64,000 bases of DNA from NCBI RefSeq assembly GCF_000739815.1, contig NZ_BBJJ01000024.1, positions 1 through 64,000 on the forward strand, given 5' to 3'. This DNA comes from Paraburkholderia mimosarum LMG 23256 = NBRC 106338. Lineage in GTDB: Bacteria > Pseudomonadota > Gammaproteobacteria > Burkholderiales > Burkholderiaceae. Positions 17,560 through 25,835 of this stretch are shown one piece after another (position 1 is the first letter of the stretch; the number at the start of each line of letters is the position of its first letter). The notes under the pieces were generated by a model that had not been told where the DNA came from, did no database searches, and saw only the letters and a list, made by a program, of their open reading frames with translations. The position numbers and the translations under genes are program-made.

Positions 17560-18560
17560 CGCGCGCCTCCTTGGGAAAGATTCACCGCCGCGTTCAGCGG
17601 CTTGATGCAGCGCACTTGCGCGTAGCCGCTCTCATCCGCCACCGCGTCGAGCGCGGGGCGCGCCTTCATGCAGTCGTCCACCACGTATTTGCAGCGCGGC
17701 GCGAAAAGACAACCGCCCGGCCGGTCGTCGCGTCCGGGCACCATGCCGGGCAGCGCGGCAAGCCGCATCGCCCCCTTGTTGTGCTCGGGAATGGCGGCGA
17801 GCAGCGCCTCCGTGTACGGATGATGCGGACGCGAGAAGATATCGGGCACGCGGTTCGTTTCGATGATCTCGCCCGCGTACATCACGGCCACGCGCTGCGC
17901 GACTTCCGAAACCACGGCCAGATCGTGCGAAATCAGCACGAGCGCCATGCCGCGCTCCTTCTGCAGGCGCACGAGCAGCTCCATGATCTGCGCCTGGATC
18001 GTCACGTCGAGCGCCGTGGTGGGCTCGTCGGCGATCAGCAGCTTCGGGTTGCAGGCCACGGCCATCGCGATCATCACGCGCTGGTTCATGCCGCCCGACA
18101 TCTGGTGCGGAAAGTTGTCGATGCGGTTCTTCGCGTCGGGAATGCCGACCTGATCGAGCAGCTCCAGGGCGCGCGCGTGCAGCGCGGCGCCGCGCAAGCC
18201 TTCGTGCAGCTTCAGCACTTCCTTGATCTGATAGCCGACCGTGTAGCTCGGGTTCAGGCTCGTGAGCGCGTCCTGGAACACCATCGCGATGTCCTTGCCG
18301 ACGATGCCGCGGCGCTCCTTGCCCGTGGCGTTGAGCAGATCCCGTCCGTCGAACGTGATCGAGTCGGCGCTCACCTTGCCGGGGGCGTCGATGAGGCCCA
18401 TGAGCGCCATCATCGTCACGCTCTTGCCCGAGCCCGATTCGCCGACGATGCCGAGCACTTCGCCCGGCCCCACCGAGAGATTCACGCGGTCCACGGCAGG
18501 CAGGCCGTTGAAGTCCACCGCCAGGTTGCGGATAGTTAGCAGTTCTGTGGTCATGTTCAT
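17556..18560 (-). CDS. dppD: Dipeptide/oligopeptide ABC transporter ATP-binding protein (DppD-like)
   Basis: This roughly 334-residue ATPase begins MNMTTELLTIRNLAVDF. Motifs are Walker A GESGSGKSV, signature MSGGMNQRVMIAMA, Walker B LLIADEP and LISHDLAVV; the C-terminal cysteine cluster GCLFAPRCKYVVDDC is typical of this subfamily. ATG at 18560 overlaps the dppC-like stop as ATGA, though the internal ATG at 18554 is also possible. It pairs with DppF as a heterodimeric ATPase. Confidence 0.93.
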   Translation of the reverse strand: MNMTTELLTIRNLAVDFNGLPAVDRVNLSVGPGEVLGIVGESGSGKSVTMMALMGLIDAPGKVSADSITFDGRDLLNATGKERRGIVGKDIAMVFQDALTSLNPSYTVGYQIKEVLKLHEGLRGAALHARALELLDQVGIPDAKNRIDNFPHQMSGGMNQRVMIAMAVACNPKLLIADEPTTALDVTIQAQIMELLVRLQKERGMALVLISHDLAVVSEVAQRVAVMYAGEIIETNRVPDIFSRPHHPYTEALLAAIPEHNKGAMRLAALPGMVPGRDDRPGGCLFAPRCKYVVDDCMKARPALDAVADESGYAQVRCIKPLNAAVNLSQGGAR

Positions 18561-19474
18561 GCCATCCGCTTGAGCTTGGGATCGAGTGCGTCGCGCAGCC
18601 CGTCGCCGAGCAGGTTGATCGCGAGCACCGAAATGAGGATGGACAGACCAGGCATCGTGACGATCCACCATGCGCTGTCGATATAGTCGCGCGCCGAGGC
18701 GAGCATGGCGCCCCACTCCGCCCTCGGCGGCTGCACGCCGAGGCCGAGGAAGCCGAGCGCGGCGGCGTCGAGAATCGCCGAGGAAAAGCCGAGCGTCGCC
18801 TGCACGATGAGCGGCGCCGTGCAGTTGGGCAGCACCTGCGAGAACATCAGGCGCAGCGTGCCGGCGCCGGCCACGCGCGAGGCGGTCACGTATTCCTTGT
18901 GCAGTTCGCCCAAAGCCGAGCCGCGCGTGAGACGCACGTAGCCGGGCAGCGCCACGATCGCGATCGCGAGCATGGTGTTCGTGAGACCCGGGCCGATGAT
19001 CGCGACCACGGCCACGGCGAGCAGCAGCGAAGGCAGCGCGAGCAGCACGTCCATGAGACGCATGATCGGCGTGTCGGCCCACTTCTCGAAGAACGCGGCC
19101 ACGAGCCCGAGCACGATGCCCGGAATCAGCGCGAGCACGACCGAAACGCAGCCGATCCACAGCGAGAGCCGCGCGCCGTACATGAGACGCGAGAGGATGT
19201 CGCGGCCCGCTTCGTCGGTGCCGAGAATGAACTTCCAGTTGCCGCCGTCGAGCCACGCGGGCGGAATCTTCACGGAATCGCGGTATTGCTCGATGGGGCT
19301 GTGCGGCGCGATCAGCGGCGCGAAGATCGCGACGAAGATGAGCACGAGCACGATCACGCCGGCGCTCACGGCGCCCTTGTTGCGCGAGAAGTTCGCCCAG
19401 AATTCGCGCAGCACGAGCGCGCGGCCCGAAGGCGGCGTGACGGCGCGAGGCACGGTGTTCTGAATGTCAGCCAT
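18557..19474 (-). CDS. dppC: Dipeptide ABC transporter permease (DppC-like)
   Basis: This roughly 305-residue inner-membrane permease has an N-terminal DppC-type segment with a first helix (SAGVIVLVLIFVAIFAPLIA) and the EAA-type cytoplasmic loop EYVTASRVAGAGTLRLMFSQVLPN that contacts the ATPases. The sequence FLGLGVQPPRAEWGAML near the C-terminus is a DppC/OppC hallmark. Two ATGs abut (19477 and 19474); AGGAGG spacing favours the second. It is 54 bp downstream of the dppB-like gene. Confidence 0.92.
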   Translation of the reverse strand: MADIQNTVPRAVTPPSGRALVLREFWANFSRNKGAVSAGVIVLVLIFVAIFAPLIAPHSPIEQYRDSVKIPPAWLDGGNWKFILGTDEAGRDILSRLMYGARLSLWIGCVSVVLALIPGIVLGLVAAFFEKWADTPIMRLMDVLLALPSLLLAVAVVAIIGPGLTNTMLAIAIVALPGYVRLTRGSALGELHKEYVTASRVAGAGTLRLMFSQVLPNCTAPLIVQATLGFSSAILDAAALGFLGLGVQPPRAEWGAMLASARDYIDSAWWIVTMPGLSILISVLAINLLGDGLRDALDPKLKRMA

Positions 19475-19528
19475 CATGCCTCCTGGTCGCGGTTGGGGTG
19501 TTGGGGGGTGTGCATGTTCATGGCTCGC

Positions 19529-20542
19529 TTACCTCGTATGTCGAATGCGCGGGTTGAGCACGCCGTACAGCAGATCGACGAACAGGTTCACGACGATCAC
19601 GAGCGTCGCGATCATGAGAATGCCGCCTTGCACCACTGGATAATCGCGCCGGCTGATCGCGTCGATCAGCCATTTGCCGATGCCGGGCCAGGAGAACAAC
19701 GTTTCGGTGAGCACCGCGCCGGCGAGCAGCGTGCCGACCTGCAGACCGATCACGGTCACCACGGGAATGAGCGCATTGCGCAGCGCGTGCACGACGATCA
19801 CGCGCAGGGGCGAGAGGCCCTTGGCGCGCGCGGTGCGGATGTAGTCCTCGCGCAGCACTTCGAGCATCGACGAGCGCGTCATGCGCGCGACCACGGCGAG
19901 CGGAATCGTGCCGAGCACGATCGCGGGCAGGATCAGATGGCTCAACGCGGACCGGAACGCGCCTTCGTCGGTGCCGGGCAGGAGCGAGTCGATCAGCATG
20001 AAGCCCGTGACGTGCGGAATGTCGAATTCCACGGCGATGCGCCCCGACACAGGCGTCCAGCCGAGCTTCGACGAGAACACCATGATGAGGATGAGCCCCC
20101 ACCAGAAGATCGGCATGGAGTAGCCGGTGAGCGCGGTGCCCATTACGCCATGGTCGACGGCGGTGCCGCGCCTCAACGCCGCGAACACGCCGGCGGGCAA
20201 GCCGATCGCGAGCGCGAAGATGAGCGCGCAGATCGAGAGCTCGACGGTGGCGGGAAAGCGCGCGAGAAACTCGCCCATCACGCTCGTGTTGGTGATGATC
20301 GAGGTGCCGAGATTGCCGTGCACCGCGTGCCAGACGTAGTGCAGGTACTGCATCGGCAGGGGCTCGTCGAGCCCCAGGCGGTGCATCGCCTCGGCGTGCA
20401 TTTGCGGATCGACGCCGCGCTCGCCCATCATCACTTCGATGGGATCGCCCGGAATCAGGTGAATGAGTGCGAACGCCAGAATGGTGATGCCGATGAACGT
20501 CGGAATCACCATGCCGATGCGGCGCAATACGAAGCGGAACAT
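19529..20542 (-). CDS. dppB: Dipeptide ABC transporter permease (DppB-like)
   Basis: This 337-residue permease begins MFRFVLRRIGMVIPTFIGIT, the standard DppB start, followed by LIPGDPIEVMMGERG and the EAA loop EDYIRTARAKGLSPLRVIVVHALRNALIP. About six membrane helices are visible. A GGGGGAACATC ribosome-binding site precedes the ATG at 20542, which is preferred over an upstream in-frame ATG at 20578. It is separated from the binding-protein gene by a 130-bp gap holding two hairpins. Confidence 0.93.
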   Translation of the reverse strand: MFRFVLRRIGMVIPTFIGITILAFALIHLIPGDPIEVMMGERGVDPQMHAEAMHRLGLDEPLPMQYLHYVWHAVHGNLGTSIITNTSVMGEFLARFPATVELSICALIFALAIGLPAGVFAALRRGTAVDHGVMGTALTGYSMPIFWWGLILIMVFSSKLGWTPVSGRIAVEFDIPHVTGFMLIDSLLPGTDEGAFRSALSHLILPAIVLGTIPLAVVARMTRSSMLEVLREDYIRTARAKGLSPLRVIVVHALRNALIPVVTVIGLQVGTLLAGAVLTETLFSWPGIGKWLIDAISRRDYPVVQGGILMIATLVIVVNLFVDLLYGVLNPRIRHTR

Positions 20543-20578
20543 ATGATGTTCCCCCAAAAAGCTTGAAATGAAACGCAA

Positions 20579-20646
20579 CCGGCGACAGGGGCTCGTGACC
20601 CCGGTCGCCGGACCATTTTCCGCCGGTCCGGGCTGATCAGCGGACC
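20579..20646 (-). promoter_or_regulatory. Two intergenic hairpins between dppA and dppB
   Basis: Hairpin 1 (20579-20611) pairs CCGGCGAC with GTCGCCGG and GGGG with CCCC around a 7-nt loop, with one mismatch. Hairpin 2 (20625-20646) pairs GGTCCG with CGGACC. Neither is followed by a T run on the minus strand, so they are more likely to stabilise the dppA transcript or reduce read-through than to end transcription fully, as known for binding-protein genes that outproduce their permeases. Confidence 0.65.
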
Positions 20647-20672
20647 GAGCGAAAAGTCTTACCCGATTATCC

Positions 20673-22307
20673 TTACTGCATGCCCACGCCGTCGAAGCGC
20701 GCGTAGCCGAGCGGTTCGATGCGCATGTCGGTCACCTTCTTGCTGACCGGCTGATAGACGGTCGAGTGGGCGATCGGCGAGAACGGCAGTTGCTGGGCGA
20801 AGATATGCTGCGCATCCTGGTAGAACTTCGTGCGCTGCGCGACTTCCGACGTCTGGCGGCCCTTCTGGACCAGTTCGTCGAAGGGCTTGTAGCACCACTT
20901 GCCGAAGTTGTTGCCGTTCACGGCCTCGCAGCCGAGCAGCGTGCCGAGCCAGTTGTCGGGGTCGCCGTTGTCGCCCGTCCAGCCGATCAGCATCGAGTCG
21001 TCCTCGCCCGCGTGTGCACGCTTGATGTATTCGCCCCACTCATACGTGACGATCTTCGCCTTCACGCCGATCTTGGCCCAGTCGGCCTGGATCATCTCGG
21101 CCATCAGGCGTGCGTTCGGGTTGTAGGCGCGCTGCACGGGCATCGCCCACAGCGTGATCTCGAAGCCGTTCGACTGGCCGGCCTTGGCGAGCAGCGCCTT
21201 GGCCTTCTCCGGATCGTACGCATTCGCCGGCAGGTTCTTCACGAAGGACCACTGCGTGGGGGGCATCGGGTTGGTCGCGAGCTGGCCAGCGCCCTGGTAC
21301 ACCGAGTCGATGATCGCCTTCTTGTTGATCGCCATGTCGAGCGCGTGGCGCACATCGACGTTGTCGAGCGGCTTGTGCGTGACGTTGTACGACAGGTAGC
21401 CCAGGTTGAAGCCCGGCTGCGACGGCATCGCGATGTTCGGCTCGGCCTTCAGCGGCGCGATGTCGGCGGGACGCGGATAGCTCATCACCTGGCACTCGTC
21501 GCGCTTGATCTTCTGCACGCGCACGCTCGCGTCCGGCGTGATCGAGAAGATCAGCTTCGCGAGCTTCACGGCGCCCGGCTTCCAGTAGTCGGGATTGCCG
21601 TCGTAGCGGATCGTCGCGTCCTTCGTGTAGCTCTTGAAGATGAACGGACCCGTGCCGACCGGGTTCTGGTTGATGTCGGCGGCCTTGCCCGCCTTCAGCA
21701 GTTGATCGGCGTATTCAGCCGACAGGATCGAGGCGAATTCCATCGCCATGTTCTGGATGAACGGCGCGTTCGGCTCGTTCAGCGTGAACTTGACCGTGTA
21801 CGGGTCGACCTTCTCGATCTTCGCGATCAGCTTGTCGAGGCCCATGTCGGTGAAGTACGGGAACGACACCGGATACGCCTTGCGGAACGCGTTGTTCGGA
21901 TCGAGCATGCGCTCGAACGAGAACACGACGTCGTCGGCGTTGAATTCGCGCGTGGGCTTGAAGAACGACGTGGTCTGGAACTTCACGCCATGGCGCAGAT
22001 GGAACGTGTAGGTCTTGCCATCCGCGGAAACGTCCCACGATTGCGCGAGGCCCGGCTCGACCTTGGTGCCGCCGCGCTCGAATTCGACGAGGCGGTTATA
22101 GACGGTGAACGTGTTCGCGGTGAAGTCGGTGCCGGTCGTGTATTGGGCCGGGTCGAAGCCAGCGGGGCTGCCTTCCGAGCAGTAGACGAGCGTCTTGTTC
22201 GGAATGCTTTGCGCCGCGTGAGCGAGCGGCGCGCCGCCAATCGATGCCGCTGCGAGCGCCACGAGAGACGTCATTCGTGCCGCACGCAACAGTTTGTTTT
22301 GTTTCAT
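20673..22307 (-). CDS. dppA: Periplasmic dipeptide-type ABC transporter substrate-binding protein (DppA-like)
   Basis: This 544-residue protein has a Sec signal peptide of about 32 residues ending AHA before AQS. Mature motifs include KTLVYCSEGSPAGFDPAQYTTGTD and NPVGTGPFIFKSYTKD, typical of the family 5 solute-binding proteins, and the C-terminal MLIGWTGDNGDPDNWLGTLLGC found in dipeptide binders. GGAGG upstream of the ATG is strong. It is first in dppABCDF order and is expected to be the most expressed. Substrate could be di- or tripeptides or haem; dipeptide is inferred. Confidence 0.93.
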   Translation of the reverse strand: MKQNKLLRAARMTSLVALAAASIGGAPLAHAAQSIPNKTLVYCSEGSPAGFDPAQYTTGTDFTANTFTVYNRLVEFERGGTKVEPGLAQSWDVSADGKTYTFHLRHGVKFQTTSFFKPTREFNADDVVFSFERMLDPNNAFRKAYPVSFPYFTDMGLDKLIAKIEKVDPYTVKFTLNEPNAPFIQNMAMEFASILSAEYADQLLKAGKAADINQNPVGTGPFIFKSYTKDATIRYDGNPDYWKPGAVKLAKLIFSITPDASVRVQKIKRDECQVMSYPRPADIAPLKAEPNIAMPSQPGFNLGYLSYNVTHKPLDNVDVRHALDMAINKKAIIDSVYQGAGQLATNPMPPTQWSFVKNLPANAYDPEKAKALLAKAGQSNGFEITLWAMPVQRAYNPNARLMAEMIQADWAKIGVKAKIVTYEWGEYIKRAHAGEDDSMLIGWTGDNGDPDNWLGTLLGCEAVNGNNFGKWCYKPFDELVQKGRQTSEVAQRTKFYQDAQHIFAQQLPFSPIAHSTVYQPVSKKVTDMRIEPLGYARFDGVGMQ

Positions 22308-22549
22308 GTTTCCTCCGGTTCAATGCCGGCTTGCGCCAGCGTAGCGCGATCTTACTTGAGCACGTGCCGCAGTCAAGCAACCAAAAGTCCCGTCGCTTGC
22401 GGAAAACGCCGGGTTGACAGGAGCAGCCGTTGCCGCATGCTGCGATGCAGCGTGCATTTGCCTGGTTTGGCTTGCTGGAACAGGACAATACCGCGCCGAA
22501 TTGCCACGCGCTGCGCCGTCATGTACCCCGCTCGAATCGCGCTCTCAAT
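22308..22549 (-). other. dppA upstream region without a gene
   Basis: This 242-bp stretch must contain the dppA promoter. No convincing -35/-10 pair or operator was identified by eye, and no reading frame here looks real. Confidence 0.4.
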
Positions 22550-22589
22550 AAAAAACCGCGCGGCCCGTTCGGGAACCGCGCGGTTTTTT
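22550..22589 (-). terminator. Strong terminator at the end of the ahcY-metF operon
   Basis: Six A bases plus CCGCGCGG (22550-22563) pair with CCGCGCGG plus six T bases (576-589) around a 12-nt loop. It lies 33 bp past the metF stop. The A and T tracts are symmetrical, so it could work in both directions. Confidence 0.9.
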
Positions 22590-22621
22590 GCCGCCTGGCG
22601 ACTTGCGCCGCCGGCGAGAGA

Positions 22622-23452
22622 TCAAAACCCGAGCCGCTCGCAGATGGCCTTGGTCGCCGACGCCGCATTGAGCGTGTAGAAGTGCAGGCCCGGCACGCCC
22701 GCATCGACGAGACGGCGGCACAGGTCCGTCACCACGTCGAGGCCGAACGCGCGGATCGACTCGCGGTCGTCGCCAAAGCTTTCGAGGCGCTTGGCCACCC
22801 AGCGCGGCACTTCGGCGCCGCACATCTCGGAAAAACGCATCAGCTGCGTGTAGTTCGTGATCGGCATGATGCCGGGCACGACCGGAATATCCACGCCCAG
22901 CTTCTTCGCGTCTTCGACGAAGCGGAAATACGCGTCGGCATTGAAGAAGTACTGCGTGATCGCCGAATTGGCGCCCGCCTTCACCTTCTGGGCGAACGCT
23001 TCGAGGTCGTGGCGCGGCGAGCGCGCCTGCGGGTGGTACTCGGGATACGCGGCCACTTCGATATGGAAAGCGTCGCCGGTTTCCTCGCGGATGAAGGCGA
23101 CGAGTTCCGACGCGTAGCGCAGTTCGCCCACCGCGCCCATGCCCGAGGGCAGGTCGCCGCGCAGCGCCACGATATGGCGGATGCCGTGCGAGCGGTATTC
23201 GCCGAGAATCGCGCGCAGGCTCTCTTTCGAGGAGCCGATGCACGAGAGGTGGGGCGCCGCTTCGATGCCGTCCTTCGCGATATCGACGACGGTATCGAGC
23301 GTGCCCTGCTGGGTCGAGCCGCCCGCGCCGAACGTCACCGAGAAGAACTTCGGCTTGAGCGTCGCGAGCTGGGCGCGCGTGGCGCGCAGCTTCTCGACGC
23401 CGTCCGGCGTCTTCGGCGGGAAGAATTCGAATGAAAGTTCGATCGGTTTCAT
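22622..23452 (-). CDS. metF: MetF, methylenetetrahydrofolate reductase
   Basis: This 276-residue FAD enzyme reduces 5,10-methylene-THF to 5-methyl-THF, the methyl donor for methionine synthesis. Motifs are ELSFEFFPPKTPDG (active-site Glu region), FFSVTFGAGGSTQ, HIVALRGD and QYFFNADAYFRFV. Length is normal for bacterial MetF. It is the third gene after ahcY and the holin-like gene on the same strand, 31 bp beyond the latter, so it probably belongs to the SAH-riboswitch-controlled operon. Confidence 0.95.
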   Translation of the reverse strand: MKPIELSFEFFPPKTPDGVEKLRATRAQLATLKPKFFSVTFGAGGSTQQGTLDTVVDIAKDGIEAAPHLSCIGSSKESLRAILGEYRSHGIRHIVALRGDLPSGMGAVGELRYASELVAFIREETGDAFHIEVAAYPEYHPQARSPRHDLEAFAQKVKAGANSAITQYFFNADAYFRFVEDAKKLGVDIPVVPGIMPITNYTQLMRFSEMCGAEVPRWVAKRLESFGDDRESIRAFGLDVVTDLCRRLVDAGVPGLHFYTLNAASATKAICERLGF

Positions 23453-23483
23453 GTTGATGAGGCCGTAAAGGCCTTGGCTAGCG

Positions 23484-23837
23484 TCAGCCGAGGCTGCGGT
23501 TGCCGAAAATCAGCGCCGAGAGCAGCCACGACACGATGCTGTACAGGATCGAGCCGAAGAATGCCGACCAGAAGCCCGATACCTCGAAGCCCTTCAGGAG
23601 CGATGCGGCGAGCCAAAAGCACAGCGCGTTCACCACGAGGATGAAGAGGCCGAGCGTGAGGATCGTCACGGGCAGCGTGAGCACGATCAGGAGCGGGCGC
23701 AGCACGGCGTTGATGAGGCCGAGCACGATCGCGACGATGAGCGCGGTGCCGAAGCTGCGAATGTGGATCGACGGAACGAGCCAGGTGATGATCAGGAGCG
23801 CGAGCGCGTTGATCAGCCAGGTCAGCAGCACGGTCAT
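23484..23837 (-). CDS. Phage-holin-family small membrane protein (PF04020/YvlD type)
   Basis: This 117-residue protein is nearly all membrane: four helices at about residues 3-20, 28-50, 54-77 and 88-110, with the family motif GLINAVLRPLLIVLTLPVTILTLGLF. Such proteins are annotated as phage holin family 4, but most are chromosomal proteins of unknown function. AAGGAG 8 bp upstream sets the ATG at 23837. It is placed between ahcY and metF on the same strand, a linkage recalled from other Burkholderiaceae. Confidence 0.85.
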   Translation of the reverse strand: MTVLLTWLINALALLIITWLVPSIHIRSFGTALIVAIVLGLINAVLRPLLIVLTLPVTILTLGLFILVVNALCFWLAASLLKGFEVSGFWSAFFGSILYSIVSWLLSALIFGNRSLG

Positions 23838-23901
23838 AAGGACTCCTTTTGCATCGTTGCTTTTATGTCGGCAGGGCCGGCGGCGGATGCCGCCCGCGGT
23901 C

Positions 23902-23920
23902 CGCACGCACGTTGCGTGCG
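23902..23920 (-). promoter_or_regulatory. Perfect 8-bp stem hairpin between ahcY and the holin-like gene
   Basis: CGCACGCA and TGCGTGCG flank a 3-nt loop. A weaker GCTTAA/TTAAGC hairpin (23950-23968) lies just past the ahcY stop. No T run follows either, so they look like processing or attenuating elements rather than full terminators. Confidence 0.5.
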
Positions 23921-23971
23921 CAGGGATTGGGGTCAGCATCCGCCCGATCGCTTAAACGGTCCTTAAGCCTG

Positions 23972-25393
23972 TTAATAGCGATAGTGGTTCGGCTTGAACG
24001 GACCGTTCTTGTCGACGCCGATGTACGCAGCCTGGTCGTCGGAGAGCACGGTCAGGTTCGCGCCAATGCGCGCGAGGTGCAGGCGCGCGACCTTCTCGTC
24101 CAGATGCTTGGGCAGCACGTACACCTTGTTCTCGTACTTCTTGCCTTCCACGAACAGTTCGATCTGCGCGAGCGTCTGGTTCGTGAACGAGTTCGACATC
24201 ACGAACGACGGGTGGCCCGTGGCGCAGCCCAGGTTCACGAGGCGGCCTTCGGCCAGCAGGATCACGCGCTTGCCGTCCGGGAAAATGATGTGGTCGACTT
24301 GCGGCTTGATGTTGTCCCACTGGTACTGGCGCGTGGAAGCGACGTCGATTTCCGAATCGAAGTGGCCGATGTTGCAGACGATGGCGTTGTGGCGCATCGC
24401 CTTCATGTGGTCATGGCCGATCACGTGGTAGTTGCCCGTTGCCGTCACGAAGATGTCGGCCTTGTCGGCGGCGTATTCCATCGTCACGACGCGGTAGCCT
24501 TCCATCGCCGCCTGCAGCGCGCAGATCGGATCGATTTCCGTGACCCACACGGTCGCGCCGAGACCGCGCAGCGACTGCGCGCAGCCCTTGCCCACGTCGC
24601 CGTAGCCGGCAACGACCGCGATCTTGCCCGCGATCATCACGTCGGTCGCGCGCTTGATGCCGTCGACGAGCGACTCGCGGCAGCCGTACAGGTTGTCGAA
24701 CTTCGACTTCGTGACCGAGTCGTTCACGTTGATGGCCGGGAACGGCAGGCGGCCATCCTTTTCCATCTGGTACAGGCGGTGCACGCCGGTCGTGGTTTCT
24801 TCGGTCACGCCCTTGATCTGCGAGAGGCGCTTCGAGTACCACGTCGGGTCGATGTCGAGGTGCGCGGCGATCGACTTGTAGAGCGCGACTTCCTCTTCGT
24901 TCGTGGGCTTGGCGATGACCGAACGGTCCTTTTCGGCCTTCGAGCCGAGGATCAGCAGGAGCGTGGCGTCGCCGCCGTCGTCGAGGATCATGTTGGCGAA
25001 CTCGCCGTTCGGCCATTCGAAGATGCGGTGCGAGAACTCCCAGTATTCGTCGAGCGATTCGCCCTTGAACGCGAACACCGGCGTGCCGCCCTGCGCGATG
25101 GCGGCGGCCGCGTGGTCCTGGGTCGAGAAGATGTTGCACGAGGCCCAGCGCACTTCGGCGCCGAGTGCCTTCAGGGTCTCGATCAGCACGCCCGTCTGGA
25201 TCGTCATATGCAGTGAGCCGGCAATGCGCGCGCCCTTGAGCGGCTGCTGCGCCTTGTACTCTTCGCGAATCTGCACGAGACCGGGCATTTCCGTCTCGGC
25301 GATGTCGAGCTCCTTGCGGCCCCAGCCGGCGAGCGACATATCGGCGACGATGAAATCGTTGGCTTGATCTTGCGGAACTGCGGCGTTCATCAC
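23972..25393 (-). CDS. ahcY: AhcY, S-adenosyl-L-homocysteine hydrolase
   Basis: This 473-residue NAD-dependent enzyme splits SAH into adenosine and homocysteine, relieving inhibition of methyltransferases. Motifs include GSLHMTIQTGVLIETL, the active-site NDSVTKSKFDNLYGC, the NAD-binding GYGDVGKGCAQSLRG and CNIGHFDSEID; the C-terminus KPNHYRY completes the family tail. It has the insertion of about 40 residues seen in many proteobacterial forms. A GGAGGGCGTG site precedes the ATG, and an SAH riboswitch occupies its leader. Confidence 0.97.
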   Translation of the reverse strand: MMNAAVPQDQANDFIVADMSLAGWGRKELDIAETEMPGLVQIREEYKAQQPLKGARIAGSLHMTIQTGVLIETLKALGAEVRWASCNIFSTQDHAAAAIAQGGTPVFAFKGESLDEYWEFSHRIFEWPNGEFANMILDDGGDATLLLILGSKAEKDRSVIAKPTNEEEVALYKSIAAHLDIDPTWYSKRLSQIKGVTEETTTGVHRLYQMEKDGRLPFPAINVNDSVTKSKFDNLYGCRESLVDGIKRATDVMIAGKIAVVAGYGDVGKGCAQSLRGLGATVWVTEIDPICALQAAMEGYRVVTMEYAADKADIFVTATGNYHVIGHDHMKAMRHNAIVCNIGHFDSEIDVASTRQYQWDNIKPQVDHIIFPDGKRVILLAEGRLVNLGCATGHPSFVMSNSFTNQTLAQIELFVEGKKYENKVYVLPKHLDEKVARLHLARIGANLTVLSDDQAAYIGVDKNGPFKPNHYRY

Positions 25394-25425
25394 GCCCTCC
25401 TTTCTAAAAGTGACTAGAAATTAAA

Positions 25426-25541
25426 GACGTGAGCGCCGTTTCAGTGCGGTCGATTCCGTGGGATTTCCGTGGATTGAACCGGATTGAAGCACTTTCGAGC
25501 CTGGCGGGTTAGAGAAAACCCGTCGCAACGCTCCTCGAAAG
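25426..25541 (-). ncRNA. SAH (S-adenosylhomocysteine) riboswitch upstream of ahcY
   Basis: On the minus strand the conserved blocks of the SAH riboswitch appear in order: TTTCGAGGAGCG, TGCGACGGG, CCGCCAGGCTCGAAA and AACGGCGCTCACG. TTTCGAG pairs with CTCGAAA as P1, GGGTT with AACCC as P2, AGTGC with GCACT in the variable arm, and GAGCG with CGCTC as the pseudoknot. In known members, SAH binding turns on ahcY expression. The element ends about 32 nt before the ahcY start, so it may control ribosome access. Confidence 0.95.
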
Positions 25542-25550
25542 CGAGCCGAG

Positions 25551-25559
25551 ATTGTAGCA
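25551..25559 (-). promoter_or_regulatory. Extended -10 promoter for the ahcY operon
   Basis: TGCTACAAT on the minus strand is an extended -10 element (TGn plus TACAAT). It would start transcription about 8 nt downstream, just before the first conserved riboswitch base. No good -35 is visible at 17 bp, as often with extended -10 promoters; the minisatellite begins immediately upstream. Confidence 0.7.
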
Positions 25560-25590
25560 AATCGGAATGGCCTCCGCGCGCAGGCGCATT

Positions 25591-25800
25591 GGCGACGTGT
25601 GTGTTGGCGACCTGTGCTTTGGCGACGTGCGCGTTGGCGACATGCGCGTTGGCGACCTGTGCTTTGGCGACGTGCGCGTTGGCGACATGCGCGTTGGCGA
25701 CATGCGCGTCGGCGACATGCGCGTAGGCGACATGCGCGTCGGCGTCATGCGCATTGGCGACATGCGCGTCGGCGATACGCGGGTAAGCGACGTCCGGGTA
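25591..25800. repeat. Minisatellite: 14 tandem copies of a 15-bp unit
   Basis: The plus-strand unit is GGCGACATGCGCGTT with variants. Fourteen contiguous units run from 25591 to 25800, degenerating at both ends. Units 2-4 (25606-25650) and 5-7 (25651-25695) are an exact 45-bp duplication, showing recent slippage or recombination. All six frames stay open across much of it because 15 is a multiple of three, giving spurious pentapeptide-repeat reading frames. It lies in the gap between lrgB and the ahcY promoter. Confidence 0.95.
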
Positions 25801-25835
25801 CGCGATGAAGCGGGCGCGAGCGCGCCCGCCGCCCA

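Noticed and set aside
25591..25800. CRISPR array
   Set aside because: The 15-bp units are directly contiguous, with no unique spacers and no cas genes nearby.
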